A stretch of DNA of 35,244 nt from an uncultured Clostridia bacterium (GTDB lineage Bacteria > Bacillota > Clostridia > Oscillospirales > Acutalibacteraceae): positions 1-35,244 of the forward strand of contig CAMVQZ010000013.1 of assembly GCA_947169745.1 (NCBI GenBank). The letters run 5' to 3'. The notes beneath the pieces are model-generated. The model was not told the origin of the DNA. It saw only the letters and a program-made list of their open reading frames with translations, and made no database searches. The position numbers and the translations under genes were made by a program. Each line of letters opens with the position of its first letter. Positions within the stretch are counted from its first letter, which is position 1. Shown piece by piece: positions 14,992-23,425 of the stretch.

Positions 14992-15010
14992 TAGTCTAAT
15001 ATATTGATTA

Positions 15011-15044
15011 CGATCATTTCCCGGATTTTTTACCGGGCTGATCG
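15011..15044 (+). other. Two-part hairpin between def and fmt
   Basis: Outer stem CGATCA (15011-15016) / TGATCG (15039-15044) and inner stem CCCGG (15020-15024) / CCGGG (15033-15037) with an A-T6-A loop. No T-run follows, so it is more likely an mRNA structure than a terminator. Confidence 0.4.
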
Positions 15045-15074
15045 GGTCGGCGGTAGGCTGACAGGAGGTCTGAG

Positions 15075-15998
15075 ATGAGAATAGTATTTATGGGTACCCC
15101 TGATTTTTCAGTGCCCTGCCTCAAGGCTCTTGCCGATGCAGGGAATGAAATAGCGGGAGTTTATACACAGCCTGACAAGCCCAAAGGCAGGGGCTATTCA
15201 ATGATGCCGCCTCCGGTCAAGGAGGAGGCTTTGAAAAGAGGCATACCGGTGTTCCAGCCCACTACCCTGAGGGACGAGGACGTTATTGCTGAGCTGAGAG
15301 CTCTGGAGCCGGAAATGATAGTAGTTGTGGCATACGGAAAGATACTTCCCCAAGAGATAATTGATATGCCGGAATTTGGCTGCGTCAATATCCACGCCTC
15401 ACTTCTCCCGGAATACAGGGGAGCCGCTCCTATACAGCAGGCAATCCTCGACGGCAAAAAGGTGACGGGAGTGACAGCCCAGCTTATGGATGCCGGCATA
15501 GATACAGGAGATATACTTATGAGCAGTGAAACCCCTATAGGGGAAAATGAAACTGCCGATGAGCTTCACGACAGGCTGTCGCAGATGGGAGCAGAGCTTA
15601 TTGTCAGGGTGGTGGGCGCTGCAAGGAATGGTACCCTCACCAGATTAAAGCAGGATGATTCAAAGGCTACTCATGTGGGAAAGCTTACAAAGGAAATGTC
15701 TGCAATAGATTTTACCCAGAGCGCAGAAACCGTACATAACAAGGTCAGAGGGCTTAATTCCTGGCCGGGTGCAACTGCGATGCTCAGAGGAAAAAGGATA
15801 AAGATACACCGTACAGTAATAGCAAAGGGAGAGGGCAGACCGGGAAGCGTTTTGTCCCTGTCTCCCCTTGTGGTTGCCTGCGGAGAGGGAGCTGTGGAAA
15901 TCAGAGAGCTCCAGCCTGAGGGCAAAAAAAGAATGGAGCCCGGAGCATTTCTCAACGGACTCAGGGTATCTGATCCGGGAGAGCTGGAATTTTCGTAA
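15075..15998 (+). CDS. fmt: Methionyl-tRNA formyltransferase
   Basis: Transfers a formyl group from 10-formyl-tetrahydrofolate to Met-tRNAfMet; 307 residues. It begins MRIVFMGTPDFSVPCL, has NIHASLLPEYRGAAPIQQAI with the catalytic Asn/His near 105-108, and MDAGIDTGDIL with the catalytic Asp near 141. The C-terminal OB-like tRNA-binding domain (about 205-307) starts around A-I-D-F, N-K-V-R-G-L-N-S-W-P-G-A. AGGAGG precedes the ATG. It is downstream of def and 12 nt upstream of rsmB, a classical bacterial order. Confidence 0.97.
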   Translation: MRIVFMGTPDFSVPCLKALADAGNEIAGVYTQPDKPKGRGYSMMPPPVKEEALKRGIPVFQPTTLRDEDVIAELRALEPEMIVVVAYGKILPQEIIDMPEFGCVNIHASLLPEYRGAAPIQQAILDGKKVTGVTAQLMDAGIDTGDILMSSETPIGENETADELHDRLSQMGAELIVRVVGAARNGTLTRLKQDDSKATHVGKLTKEMSAIDFTQSAETVHNKVRGLNSWPGATAMLRGKRIKIHRTVIAKGEGRPGSVLSLSPLVVACGEGAVEIRELQPEGKKRMEPGAFLNGLRVSDPGELEFS

Positions 15999-16010
15999 GG
16001 AGAGGTAAGG

Positions 16011-17345
16011 ATGAAGCCCAATCCGAGAAGCATTGTTCTTGACGCTCTGATGAGGGTGGAGGAGAACGACGCTTATTCAAATATCGTGCTTGGATCAGCT
16101 CTGAGGGACAGCGGTCTTTCCGGCAGAGACAGAGCTTTTGCAGCTATGCTTTTTTACGGGGTGCTGGAACGGAAGCTTTTGCTGGATTACAATCTGTCCA
16201 GATTTTCCTCCCGGTCAGTGACAAAGCTGGATCCGGAGGTGCTGATGATACTCCGGATGGGACTGTATCAGCTCCGGTTTATGGACAGCGTTCCGGACAG
16301 AGCTGCGGTCAACGAGGCTGTTGCCCTGTGCAAGTCGAAGGGGCTTCACAGCGCTTCCGGCTATGTCAACGGTGTTCTCAGAGCAGCCGCAGGTACAGAG
16401 GAGATACTTCTGCCGGAAAAGAGAAAAAGCAAAAACAAATATCTGTCGGTAAAATATTCCTGTCCGGAAAAAATAATAAAGCTGTGGCGCAGCGCCTACG
16501 GAGATGATATCACCCTCAGGATCCTTTCCGGACTGGAGGGCAGACCCCCTGTCTGCGCCAGGGTCAATACTCTCAGGACGACCTCAGAGGAGCTGGGGGC
16601 AAGGCTGTCCGATGAAGGAATATCAGTCCGGAGCTCAGAGCTTGTCCCGGATTGTCTGTTTCTGGAAAAGACAGGAGCTATAGAAGAAACGAAGTCCTAC
16701 AGAGAGGGACTTTTTCATATACAGGATTCAGCCTCCCAGATATGCTGCGGTATCCTTTCTCCGGAAGAGGGACAGACGGTAACAGATGTCTGCTCTGCGC
16801 CGGGAGGAAAAAGCTTTACCATCGCCCAGCTGATGAGAAACAGGGGCAGGATCGTCTCCTGCGACCTTTATGAGCACAGGCTGGGGCTTGTGAAGGAAGG
16901 CGCAGAAAGACTGGGAATTGATATAATTGAAACAATGGCGGCGGATTCCTCAACAGAGAAGGGCTTTCCCCTTTCAGACAGGATACTCTGCGATGTCCCC
17001 TGCTCAGGTCTGGGGATAATCAGGCGAAAGCCGGAGCTGAGGTACAAGGAGGATCACGGTCTCCGGGAGCTGCCGGAGATACAGTACTCCATCCTGAAAA
17101 ACTGTGCTTCTGCCCTCAGACCCGGAGGACTGCTGGTCTATTCCACCTGCACTCTTAATCCGGAGGAAAATTCCGGGGTCATCAGAAGGTTTCTCGCAGA
17201 AATGCCGGAGTTTGAGGCCTGTCCGATAAAACTTCCTCCGGGAGTTACAAGAATTATCGGTGAGGAGGAAAACGAGCTTACACTTTTCCCTGCTCCGGAT
17301 AGTACCGACGGCTTCTTTATTTCCCTTTGCCGCCGGAAAAAATAA
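16011..17345 (+). CDS. rsmB: 16S rRNA m5C967 methyltransferase
   Basis: SAM-dependent RNA cytosine C5 methyltransferase, 444 residues. The N-terminal NusB-like RNA-binding domain (about 1-140) has DRAFAAMLFYGVLER and AAVNEAVALCK. The catalytic domain shows the SAM-binding DVCSAPGGKS near 259, the motif IV cysteine DVPCSG near 328 and the motif VI cysteine YSTCTLNPEEN near 377. ATG at 16011 has AAGGAGAGG upstream. It is in the def-fmt-rsmB-rlmN order shared with Bacillus and E. coli (def-fmt-rsmB). Confidence 0.95.
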   Translation: MKPNPRSIVLDALMRVEENDAYSNIVLGSALRDSGLSGRDRAFAAMLFYGVLERKLLLDYNLSRFSSRSVTKLDPEVLMILRMGLYQLRFMDSVPDRAAVNEAVALCKSKGLHSASGYVNGVLRAAAGTEEILLPEKRKSKNKYLSVKYSCPEKIIKLWRSAYGDDITLRILSGLEGRPPVCARVNTLRTTSEELGARLSDEGISVRSSELVPDCLFLEKTGAIEETKSYREGLFHIQDSASQICCGILSPEEGQTVTDVCSAPGGKSFTIAQLMRNRGRIVSCDLYEHRLGLVKEGAERLGIDIIETMAADSSTEKGFPLSDRILCDVPCSGLGIIRRKPELRYKEDHGLRELPEIQYSILKNCASALRPGGLLVYSTCTLNPEENSGVIRRFLAEMPEFEACPIKLPPGVTRIIGEEENELTLFPAPDSTDGFFISLCRRKK

Positions 17346-17445
17346 CAGCAGATATTAAGTGAAGGATAAATTTGTCATGACCGGACAGGTGAGTAAGCTT
17401 TTCCGGAAAAAGGAAAATCTTCACAGAACGTCAGGAAGTGAGATA

Positions 17446-18492
17446 GTGAAAAAGGATATAAAGTCAATGTATCAGGAGGAGCTGGAGGGGATGCTCGCCG
17501 GAATGGGGGAACCCAGGTTCCGGGCAGCGCAGATATTCAGATGGCTCCACAGCGGCGTAAAATCCTTTGATGAAATGACCAATATTTCCAAGGATTTACG
17601 CCGGAAACTTATAGAAAACTGCTATATATCTCAGGCGGGTATTGAAAAAAAATTGATTTCGGCTTATGATTATACAGTGAAGTATCTTTTTTCATTTAAT
17701 GATGGGGAAACAGTGGAATCTGTGCTGATGAAATATCACCACGGATATACAAGCTGCATTTCTACCCAGGCAGGCTGCAAGATGGGCTGTACCTTCTGTG
17801 CTACAGGAAAGGGAGGCTTCTCCAGAAATCTGACTGCTTCCGAGATGCTTTCACAGATACAGGCGGCACAGGCTGACAATAACATAAGGATATCAAATGT
17901 GGTTCTTATGGGAATGGGCGAGCCCCTGGATAATTTTGATAACGTAGTGCGTTTTCTTCGCCTTGTGGGAGATGAAAACGGACTTAATATAGGAATGAGG
18001 CATATATCCCTGTCTACCTGCGGTATCGTTCCCAGGATATACGAGCTGGCGGATATGAAGCTCCAGATAACCCTTTCGGTATCTCTTCATGCGCCAAATG
18101 ACGAGATCAGGAGCAGGACGATGCCCATAAACAGAAAATATGATATCACGCAGCTTCTCAAAGCCTGTAAGTATTATACAGACAAGACCAGCCGAAGGAT
18201 ATCATTTGAATACGCTATGATAGACGGCATCAATGACAGCGACGCCTGCGCAGCAGAGCTGGGGAGACGTCTCAGGGGCATTATCGCTCATGTGAACCTC
18301 ATCCCGGTAAATTCAGTGGAAGAGACGGGCTACAAAAAAAGCAAAAAGGATAGAATCAGACGCTTCACTGAGATCCTTGCTCAGGCCGGGATTACGGCAA
18401 CGGTGAGAAGAACTCTCGGAAGCGATATAAATGCATCCTGCGGCCAGCTAAGGCGGCAGACGATAAAAGAAAATTCAGCAAAGGAGGTCTGA
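17446..18492 (+). CDS. rlmN: Dual-specificity rRNA/tRNA adenine C2 methyltransferase
   Basis: Radical-SAM enzyme that methylates A2503 of 23S rRNA and A37 of some tRNAs. The iron-sulfur motif CKMGCTFC is near residue 111-118, followed by the MGMGEPLDN and SLHAPND motifs; the second catalytic cysteine is in NASCGQL near the end. Start: the frame is open from GTG 17359, with ATG at 17377, but GTG 17446 has AGGAAG 7 nt upstream and gives the family-typical N-terminus K-K-D-I-K-S-M-Y followed shortly by E-P-R-F-R-A (348 residues). An earlier start would add up to 29 residues. It ends 4 nt before the phosphatase gene. Confidence 0.95.
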   Translation: MKKDIKSMYQEELEGMLAGMGEPRFRAAQIFRWLHSGVKSFDEMTNISKDLRRKLIENCYISQAGIEKKLISAYDYTVKYLFSFNDGETVESVLMKYHHGYTSCISTQAGCKMGCTFCATGKGGFSRNLTASEMLSQIQAAQADNNIRISNVVLMGMGEPLDNFDNVVRFLRLVGDENGLNIGMRHISLSTCGIVPRIYELADMKLQITLSVSLHAPNDEIRSRTMPINRKYDITQLLKACKYYTDKTSRRISFEYAMIDGINDSDACAAELGRRLRGIIAHVNLIPVNSVEETGYKKSKKDRIRRFTEILAQAGITATVRRTLGSDINASCGQLRRQTIKENSAKEV

Positions 18493-18496
18493 CAGA

Positions 18497-19225
18497 ATGA
18501 AGGTATACTCCAAAAGTGATATCGGTATGAGACGTAATTCAAATCAGGATTACTGCCTTACGGGAGAGTTTCCCGACGGTTCAGTATGGGCAATAGTATG
18601 CGACGGTATGGGCGGAGCAGCAGGCGGAAGTACTGCGAGCCGCGTAGCAGCCGAAACGATTTCTGAGACACTCCTGAGCGGTTACAGGGAAAATATTGAA
18701 AAGAGCGAAATAAGAGAGCTTATGGAGCTTGCTATAGAATATGCGAATAAGGCTGTCTATGATATGGCTTCTCACGTTCCCGGACTTCAGGGGATGGGAA
18801 CAACTGTAGTCTGCGCTGTGGCTAAGGACAAAAGAGTTCACATAGTCCACGCAGGTGACAGCAGAGCTTATCTGTGTACAGATGAAGGTGTGCGCCAGAT
18901 AACTGTGGATCATTCCATTGTTCAGGAACTGGTGCAGGCCGGGGAGCTTACTCCCGAACAGGCAAGGGTTCATCCCAACCGCAACCTTATTACAAGAGCT
19001 CTGGGAACAGAGCCGGTCCTCAGGACGGATTACAATACCGTTGAATTTGAAGATGACGCAAAGGTCATCCTATGTACGGACGGTATGTCCAATTATATAA
19101 CAGATGAAAGCCTGCTGGAGTTCATTCGTCAGAACAGATGCGATGAGCTTACAGATAAACTTATAGAAAATGCAAAAAAGCAGGGAGGCAGCGATAATAT
19201 CACAGTAGCTGTCATTGCCTGCTGA
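18497..19225 (+). CDS. stp: PP2C-type Ser/Thr protein phosphatase
   Basis: Metal-dependent protein phosphatase of 242 residues, equivalent of PrpC/Stp1. Metal-binding motifs are visible: RRNSNQDY near 12-19, CDGMGG near 35-40, VHAGDSRAY in the middle, CTDGMSNY and GGSDNITV near the end. It is cytoplasmic, with no signal or membrane segment. It directly precedes the PASTA kinase, its expected partner, which it would oppose by dephosphorylating the kinase and its substrates. A clear Shine-Dalgarno AAGGAGG lies at the end of rlmN. Confidence 0.96.
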   Translation: MKVYSKSDIGMRRNSNQDYCLTGEFPDGSVWAIVCDGMGGAAGGSTASRVAAETISETLLSGYRENIEKSEIRELMELAIEYANKAVYDMASHVPGLQGMGTTVVCAVAKDKRVHIVHAGDSRAYLCTDEGVRQITVDHSIVQELVQAGELTPEQARVHPNRNLITRALGTEPVLRTDYNTVEFEDDAKVILCTDGMSNYITDESLLEFIRQNRCDELTDKLIENAKKQGGSDNITVAVIAC

Positions 19226-19250
19226 GAGGTCTGAAAGGAGTTTGTAATAG

Positions 19251-21455
19251 ATGGACAAATACACCGGAAAAAGACTTGATGGTCGGTATGAAATACAGGA
19301 GCTTATCGGCATCGGCGGAATGGCAATGGTCTACAAGGCATATGACACCGTGGATGATAACACTGTAGCTATCAAGATCCTCAAGGATGAATTTCTCGGA
19401 AATACTGAATTTATGAGAAGATTCAAAAATGAATCCAAGGCTATTGCGGTTTTATCTCATCCGAATATCGTTAAGGTCAATGATGTCAGCTTCGGAGATA
19501 AGATACAGTACATAGTAATGGAATACATTGATGGAATCACCCTGAAGGAATATATCAGTCACCAGCACGTTATTCCGTGGAAGGAAGCTGTTCATTTTAC
19601 AGTTCAGATACTTCAGGCTCTCCAGCACGCCCACGAAAAGGGTATTGTCCACAGGGATATGAAGCCTCAGAACATTATGCTTCTGCAGGATGGTACTATC
19701 AAGGTCACAGATTTTGGTATCGCCCGTTTCTCGGATAACGAGACAAAGACAATGACCGACAAGGCGATCGGCTCTGTTCACTATATTGCACCGGAACAGG
19801 CAAGGGGAGATACAACAGACGGAAAGGCAGATATATATTCTGTGGGCGTTATGCTCTATGAAATGCTTACCGGAAAGCTTCCCTTTGAGGCAGACAGCGC
19901 TGTATCTGTTGCTATTATGCAGATGCAGAACGATCCCAAGCCTCTCAGAGAGATAAACAGCAATATCCCTGAGGGTATCGAGGAGATAACCCTCAAGGCG
20001 ATGAGAAAGAACCCGAATCAGAGATATGCTTCCGCAAAGGAAATGCTGGAGGCTATTGAGATATTCAGGCGCAACCCCTCTGTCAGATTCAGATACAGCT
20101 ATTTCGTTGATGAGACCCCGACAAGGTATGTGGATTCCATCAGCAAGGTTTCAGCCGCTTCTCCGGAGCCGGCATATGATGATGACTATGATTCATATGA
20201 CGATGAACTGACAGTTAACCGTTCCAGGACAGTGGTTAAATGGATAACAGGTCTTGTAGCGCTGATGGTGGTCGCTGCTGTGGGTATCCTGATATATATG
20301 TTCGTCAATACAGGTATGAAGGCAAACGAGACCAAGGACGTGGATGTTCCCAAGTTTGTGGGAATGATGTATGACGAGCTCCAGAAGAGCAAGGATTATA
20401 AATTCAAGTTTGAGATAACAGCTGAGTATGACGCTTCCAAGCCGGTAAATGTGATCCTGTCCCAGGATCCGGAGGCAGGCTCAAAGCAGGTCAAGGAAAA
20501 CGCTACTATAAAGCTGGTAATAAACAGTACCACTACTACCCGTGAGGTGCCGAAGGTAAAGAATTATACTGAGCAAGAGGCTATCACAAAGCTGACAGCC
20601 AAGTATTTCAATTATAATGTGTCCAGGGTCAACAGCAGCGAGGTCGCCAAGGGAAGCGTTATCGACTGCTCGCCCCAGGAGGGTACAGAGCTTGAGATAG
20701 GAACAACGGTCACCCTTATCGTCAGCGACGGCCCCACAACAGATAAGGTGGTCGTTCCGGATGTTACAGGCTCCAGCTACGATCAGGCCAAGGCTGAGCT
20801 GGAGGGCAAGGGCTTTACAACACAGAAAACGACCGTTGCAAGCAAGGAGCCGGAGGGAACAGTTATCGCAACAGATCCTCTCGCAGGCAACAGCCTTACA
20901 AAGGGATCACTTATCACTATCCAGGTCAGCGACGGAAGCAAGGCTCTTCTGCCCATCAAGGGAAGCATCAGCCTGCCGAAGAACGAATACTCCGAGGTCA
21001 AGGTAACAGTTTATGTTGACGGCGGAAAGGTGGATGAGCAGTACAAGGTACCCGCTACAGACAACAGCCTGTCCATCGAGGTCAGCCCCAACGGTTCTTC
21101 AAATTATATGAGAACAGTTACCGTAAATATCAATGATATCAAGTATGCTGAGTATACCTTCAACTTCAAGACAAGAGAAGTAAAGCAGACATATATCAAC
21201 AACAAGTATTCGCCTGTAAGTCCTGAGCCCAGTCAGGAATCCAGCGACGAATCCAGCGAGGAGCCGACAGAATCCAGCGAGGAGCCGGTAGAATCCAGCG
21301 AGGAGCCGGTAGAATCCAGCGAGGAGCCGGTAGAATCCAGCGAGGAGCCGGTAGAATCCAGCGCAGAGCCGACAGAATCCAGCGAGGAGCCGGTGGAATC
21401 CAGCGAGGAGACTGAGCCGGAGGAGGCCTCCGCAGAAGAGTCGGCGCAGGAATAA
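19251..21455 (+). CDS. pknB: PASTA-domain Ser/Thr protein kinase
   Basis: Membrane sensor kinase of 734 residues, equivalent of PrkC/Stk1, which senses peptidoglycan fragments or lipid II and controls growth and cell wall functions. The kinase domain (about 10-275) has the glycine loop GIGGMAMVYKA, the lysine in AIKIL near 42, HRDMKPQN near 133, DFGIAR and SVHYIAPEQARG. A juxtamembrane acidic stretch (DDDYDSYDDE) precedes one span (about 331-353). Outside are three PASTA repeats: DVPKFVGM, EVPKVKNY and VVPDVTGS starts, each ending in a V-I/V-D-G- or N-S-like step. A further beta domain follows, then a Ser/Glu/Pro tail from about 667 built from 7-residue repeats. It follows its phosphatase and precedes rsgA. 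Confidence 0.96.
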   Translation: MDKYTGKRLDGRYEIQELIGIGGMAMVYKAYDTVDDNTVAIKILKDEFLGNTEFMRRFKNESKAIAVLSHPNIVKVNDVSFGDKIQYIVMEYIDGITLKEYISHQHVIPWKEAVHFTVQILQALQHAHEKGIVHRDMKPQNIMLLQDGTIKVTDFGIARFSDNETKTMTDKAIGSVHYIAPEQARGDTTDGKADIYSVGVMLYEMLTGKLPFEADSAVSVAIMQMQNDPKPLREINSNIPEGIEEITLKAMRKNPNQRYASAKEMLEAIEIFRRNPSVRFRYSYFVDETPTRYVDSISKVSAASPEPAYDDDYDSYDDELTVNRSRTVVKWITGLVALMVVAAVGILIYMFVNTGMKANETKDVDVPKFVGMMYDELQKSKDYKFKFEITAEYDASKPVNVILSQDPEAGSKQVKENATIKLVINSTTTTREVPKVKNYTEQEAITKLTAKYFNYNVSRVNSSEVAKGSVIDCSPQEGTELEIGTTVTLIVSDGPTTDKVVVPDVTGSSYDQAKAELEGKGFTTQKTTVASKEPEGTVIATDPLAGNSLTKGSLITIQVSDGSKALLPIKGSISLPKNEYSEVKVTVYVDGGKVDEQYKVPATDNSLSIEVSPNGSSNYMRTVTVNINDIKYAEYTFNFKTREVKQTYINNKYSPVSPEPSQESSDESSEEPTESSEEPVESSEEPVESSEEPVESSEEPVESSAEPTESSEEPVESSEETEPEEASAEESAQE
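21249..21416 (+). repeat. Tandem 21-bp repeat in the kinase tail
   Basis: Eight consecutive 21-bp units starting at 21249, each beginning GAATCCAGC and encoding E-S-S-E-E-P-V/T. Units 2-5 are identical in DNA; unit 1, 6, 7 and 8 carry small changes (T for V, A for E, a changed last unit). A half unit precedes at 21237-21248. It keeps the reading frame, so copy number could vary without frameshift. Confidence 0.9.
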
Positions 21456-21464
21456 GGATCTTTT

Positions 21465-22349
21465 ATGAACAGATTAACAGGACTGATAATCAAAGCAATC
21501 AGCGGCTTCTATTATGTTGAAGCCGCTGACTGTATATATGAGTGCAAGGCCAGGGGCGCCTTCCGCAAAAAGGGGATCAGACCCTCTGTGGGAGATAAAG
21601 TGGTGATAAGCGTCCATGATGAGAATACGGCAGAGGTGGAGGAGATTCTTCCCAGAAAGAATTATCTCGTAAGGCCGCCCCTTGCAAATCTGGACAGGCT
21701 TTTCATTGTATCTTCTGTTGCCGAGCCCTCTCCCAGCGCACTTATTATCGATAAGATATGCGCGGTAGCTGTGAGCAAGGGTATCGAGCCGGTAGTGGTC
21801 TTTACAAAATCCGATCTTGCAGATTGCAGTGCCCTGACAGAGATATACAAAGCTGTGGGGATCGAAGCTCTTGAATTCAGCATCAGGAGCGAATCTGACA
21901 AAAGCCGGATGCTCTCCCTTCTTGAGGGGAAGATATCTGCTTTTACAGGGAATACGGGAGTGGGGAAGTCCTCTCTTCTGAATGCTCTTTTCCCGGAACT
22001 GGATATCGCTACTGCCGAGATAAGCAAAAAATTGGGAAGAGGCCGCCACACCACAAGACACAGTGAGCTTTATAAAACAGACGGCGGATATGTTGCGGAT
22101 ACACCGGGCTTTTCTACTGTGGATATCGAAAGATATGAGCTTATCAGAAAGGACGATATCGCCTCGTGCTTTCCGGAATTCAGGAAATATGTGGATGAAT
22201 GTATGTTCACCGGATGCTCCCATACCTGTGAAAAGGGCTGTGCTGTGATCGAAGCAGTCAGAAACGGTAAAATACCTCAGTCAAGACACAACAGCTACAG
22301 GCAGATGTATGATGAGGTAAAAGATATACCATCCTGGAAAAACAAATGA
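21465..22349 (+). CDS. rsgA: Ribosome small subunit-dependent GTPase A
   Basis: Circularly permuted GTPase of 294 residues that aids late 30S maturation. An N-terminal OB domain (about 1-65) is followed by the permuted GTPase motifs: G4 TKSD, G1 GNTGVGKSS near 162, G2 GRHTTRH and G3 DTPGF. The C-terminal zinc knuckle shows C-x4-C-x-H-x3-CEKGC-type residues in FTGCSHTCEKGC. It follows the PASTA kinase by 9 nt; in Bacillus the equivalent protein is phosphorylated by PrkC, so the link may be functional as well as positional. The rpe gene that often follows is absent. Confidence 0.95.
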   Translation: MNRLTGLIIKAISGFYYVEAADCIYECKARGAFRKKGIRPSVGDKVVISVHDENTAEVEEILPRKNYLVRPPLANLDRLFIVSSVAEPSPSALIIDKICAVAVSKGIEPVVVFTKSDLADCSALTEIYKAVGIEALEFSIRSESDKSRMLSLLEGKISAFTGNTGVGKSSLLNALFPELDIATAEISKKLGRGRHTTRHSELYKTDGGYVADTPGFSTVDIERYELIRKDDIASCFPEFRKYVDECMFTGCSHTCEKGCAVIEAVRNGKIPQSRHNSYRQMYDEVKDIPSWKNK

Positions 22350-22364
22350 CAAGGAAGTGAGCTT

Positions 22365-23006
22365 ATGATGGAAAGAAGATGTGTAGTCATAGGTTCTGCG
22401 CCCGATACGAAGCTTGAAACTATAGGCTGTCGTCTGCATGGTGATGAATTTATCGCCTGTGCGGACGGCGGCTATATTTATGCCGAAAAATTGGGACTGA
22501 GCCCTGACCTTGTTGCCGGAGATTTTGATTCCTCTCCCAGACCCGAAAAGGGGAAATACACCATGATTGTCCTGCCGGTTAAAAAGGACGATACCGACAG
22601 CGTGTATATCGTCAGAAAGTGTATGGAGCTGGGGATGAGGGATTTCCTGCTTTTCGGTATGACCGGGGGCAGAGCGGATCACACCTTTGCAAGCTATTGC
22701 CTTCTGGCGGATATCGCATACAAGGGAGCCAGGGCAAGGCTTATTGATGAGAGCTTTGAAACAGAGGTCATCGTTTCGGGAAAGAGGATCATAAGGGAGA
22801 AAAAGGGCTGCGGCTTTTCTGTTTTCCCTTTTGGCTGCGAGAGCTGTATGGTTTCTCTCTCCGGATTTGAATATGAGCTGGACAGCGGCGTGCTTTCCTC
22901 CCGGTACCCTGTGGGTGTGAGCAACAGGATCACAGGGGATACTGCGGAGATCACCGTGATAAAGGGTGCAGCCCTGATAATGACCGAGAACAGAGCAGAG
23001 CCTTGA
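22365..23006 (+). CDS. thiN: Thiamine pyrophosphokinase
   Basis: Transfers pyrophosphate from ATP to thiamine to make the cofactor TPP; 213 residues, usual length. Motifs: ACADGG near 30, PDLVAGDFDS near 47-56, KDDTDS near 75 and GMTGGRADHT near 95-104, then the C-terminal beta domain with G-C-G-F-S-V-F-P-F and GVSNRITG. AAGGAAGTGAG precedes the start; the second ATG (22368) is an alternative. It closes the cluster that began with yicC, 15 nt after rsgA. No TPP riboswitch is seen, as expected inside an operon. Confidence 0.93.
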   Translation: MMERRCVVIGSAPDTKLETIGCRLHGDEFIACADGGYIYAEKLGLSPDLVAGDFDSSPRPEKGKYTMIVLPVKKDDTDSVYIVRKCMELGMRDFLLFGMTGGRADHTFASYCLLADIAYKGARARLIDESFETEVIVSGKRIIREKKGCGFSVFPFGCESCMVSLSGFEYELDSGVLSSRYPVGVSNRITGDTAEITVIKGAALIMTENRAEP

Positions 23007-23021
23007 TGAGGTTTCAGGATG

Positions 23022-23052
23022 GCGCCGGATGCCGCGCCCAGCGTGACGCTGG
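23022..23052 (+). repeat. GC-rich intergenic repeat, copy 3
   Basis: GCGCCGGATGCCGCG at 23022-23036 is identical to 9845-9859, followed by a perfect 15-nt palindrome with central G (CCAGCGT-G-ACGCTGG, 23038-23052) related to 244-260. It ends 16 nt before the tRNA promoter -35, almost the same distance as at rubredoxin. Confidence 0.6.
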
Positions 23053-23068
23053 CACTGGAGCGGGCTGC

Positions 23069-23098
23069 TTGACAAAATGGGGGCGGATGGTATATAAT
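23069..23098 (+). promoter_or_regulatory. Consensus promoter of tRNA-Thr
   Basis: TTGACA at 23069-23074 and TATAAT at 23093-23098 with an 18-nt spacer containing a GGGGG run. Both boxes are perfect, as expected for a stable RNA gene; the tRNA begins 16 nt after the -10. Confidence 0.9.
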
Positions 23099-23113
23099 TG
23101 GTTTTATTGAAGT

Positions 23114-23186
23114 GCTGGAATAACTCAGTTGGTAGAGTACCTCACTCGTAATGAGGAAGTCGAGGGTTCAAGTCCCTTTTCCAGCT
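23114..23186 (+). tRNA. tRNA-Thr (anticodon CGT)
   Basis: A full 73-nt cloverleaf: acceptor GCTGGAA / TTCCAGC with discriminator T, D-stem ACTC/GAGT with GG in the loop, anticodon stem CCTCA/TGAGG with loop CTCGTAA (anticodon CGT, reading ACG), T-stem GAGGG/CCCTT with TTCAAGT loop. The 3' CCA is not encoded. A T-rich run and a terminator follow. It is a single-gene unit with its own perfect promoter. Confidence 0.95.
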
Positions 23187-23201
23187 TCTTTTTTCATACG
23201 G

Positions 23202-23227
23202 AGCCGGGGTTCAGACCCCGGCTTTTT
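23202..23227 (+). terminator. Terminator after tRNA-Thr
   Basis: Stem AGCCGGGG / CCCCGGCT with loop TTCAGA, followed by five T. The T-run just after the tRNA (23187-23194) may also help termination. Confidence 0.85.
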
Positions 23228-23297
23228 GTGGCTGGAAGCACTGAAAAACGCAGAATAAAAAAATCTCTTTTGGAAGGGCATTTTTCCGAAAAAACTA

Positions 23298-23326
23298 TAG
23301 ATTTTTTTAAAATAATGTGGTATTAT
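23298..23326 (+). promoter_or_regulatory. Putative promoter of the P-loop kinase-like gene
   Basis: TAGATT (23298-23303), 17-nt spacer, TATTAT (23321-23326) with TGG in front of the -10. The stretch resembles the YfhO-family promoter on the other strand at 6307-6279. The leader to the ATG is about 95 nt and A/T-rich. Confidence 0.5.
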
Positions 23327-23425
23327 CTATAGTGGTAATTAGTTTAAATGGCTTTTATCAGGCTGTAAAAAAATAAGACATTTATTATCAGCTGTTAAAT
23401 ATATCATAAGGGAGTTTTAATTAGT

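Noticed and set aside
21249-21416. CRISPR-like repeat
   Set aside because: Units are contiguous with no spacers and are in frame in a gene.
21233-21493. Minus-strand Ser/Leu/Asp repeat frame
   Set aside because: Reverse reading of the 21-bp tandem repeat of the PASTA kinase.
22281-23075. 264-codon minus-strand frame
   Set aside because: Shadow of thiN, without a start signal.
23129-23332. 67-codon frame inside the tRNA region
   Set aside because: Translation of tRNA-Thr and its terminator; a known kind of false gene.
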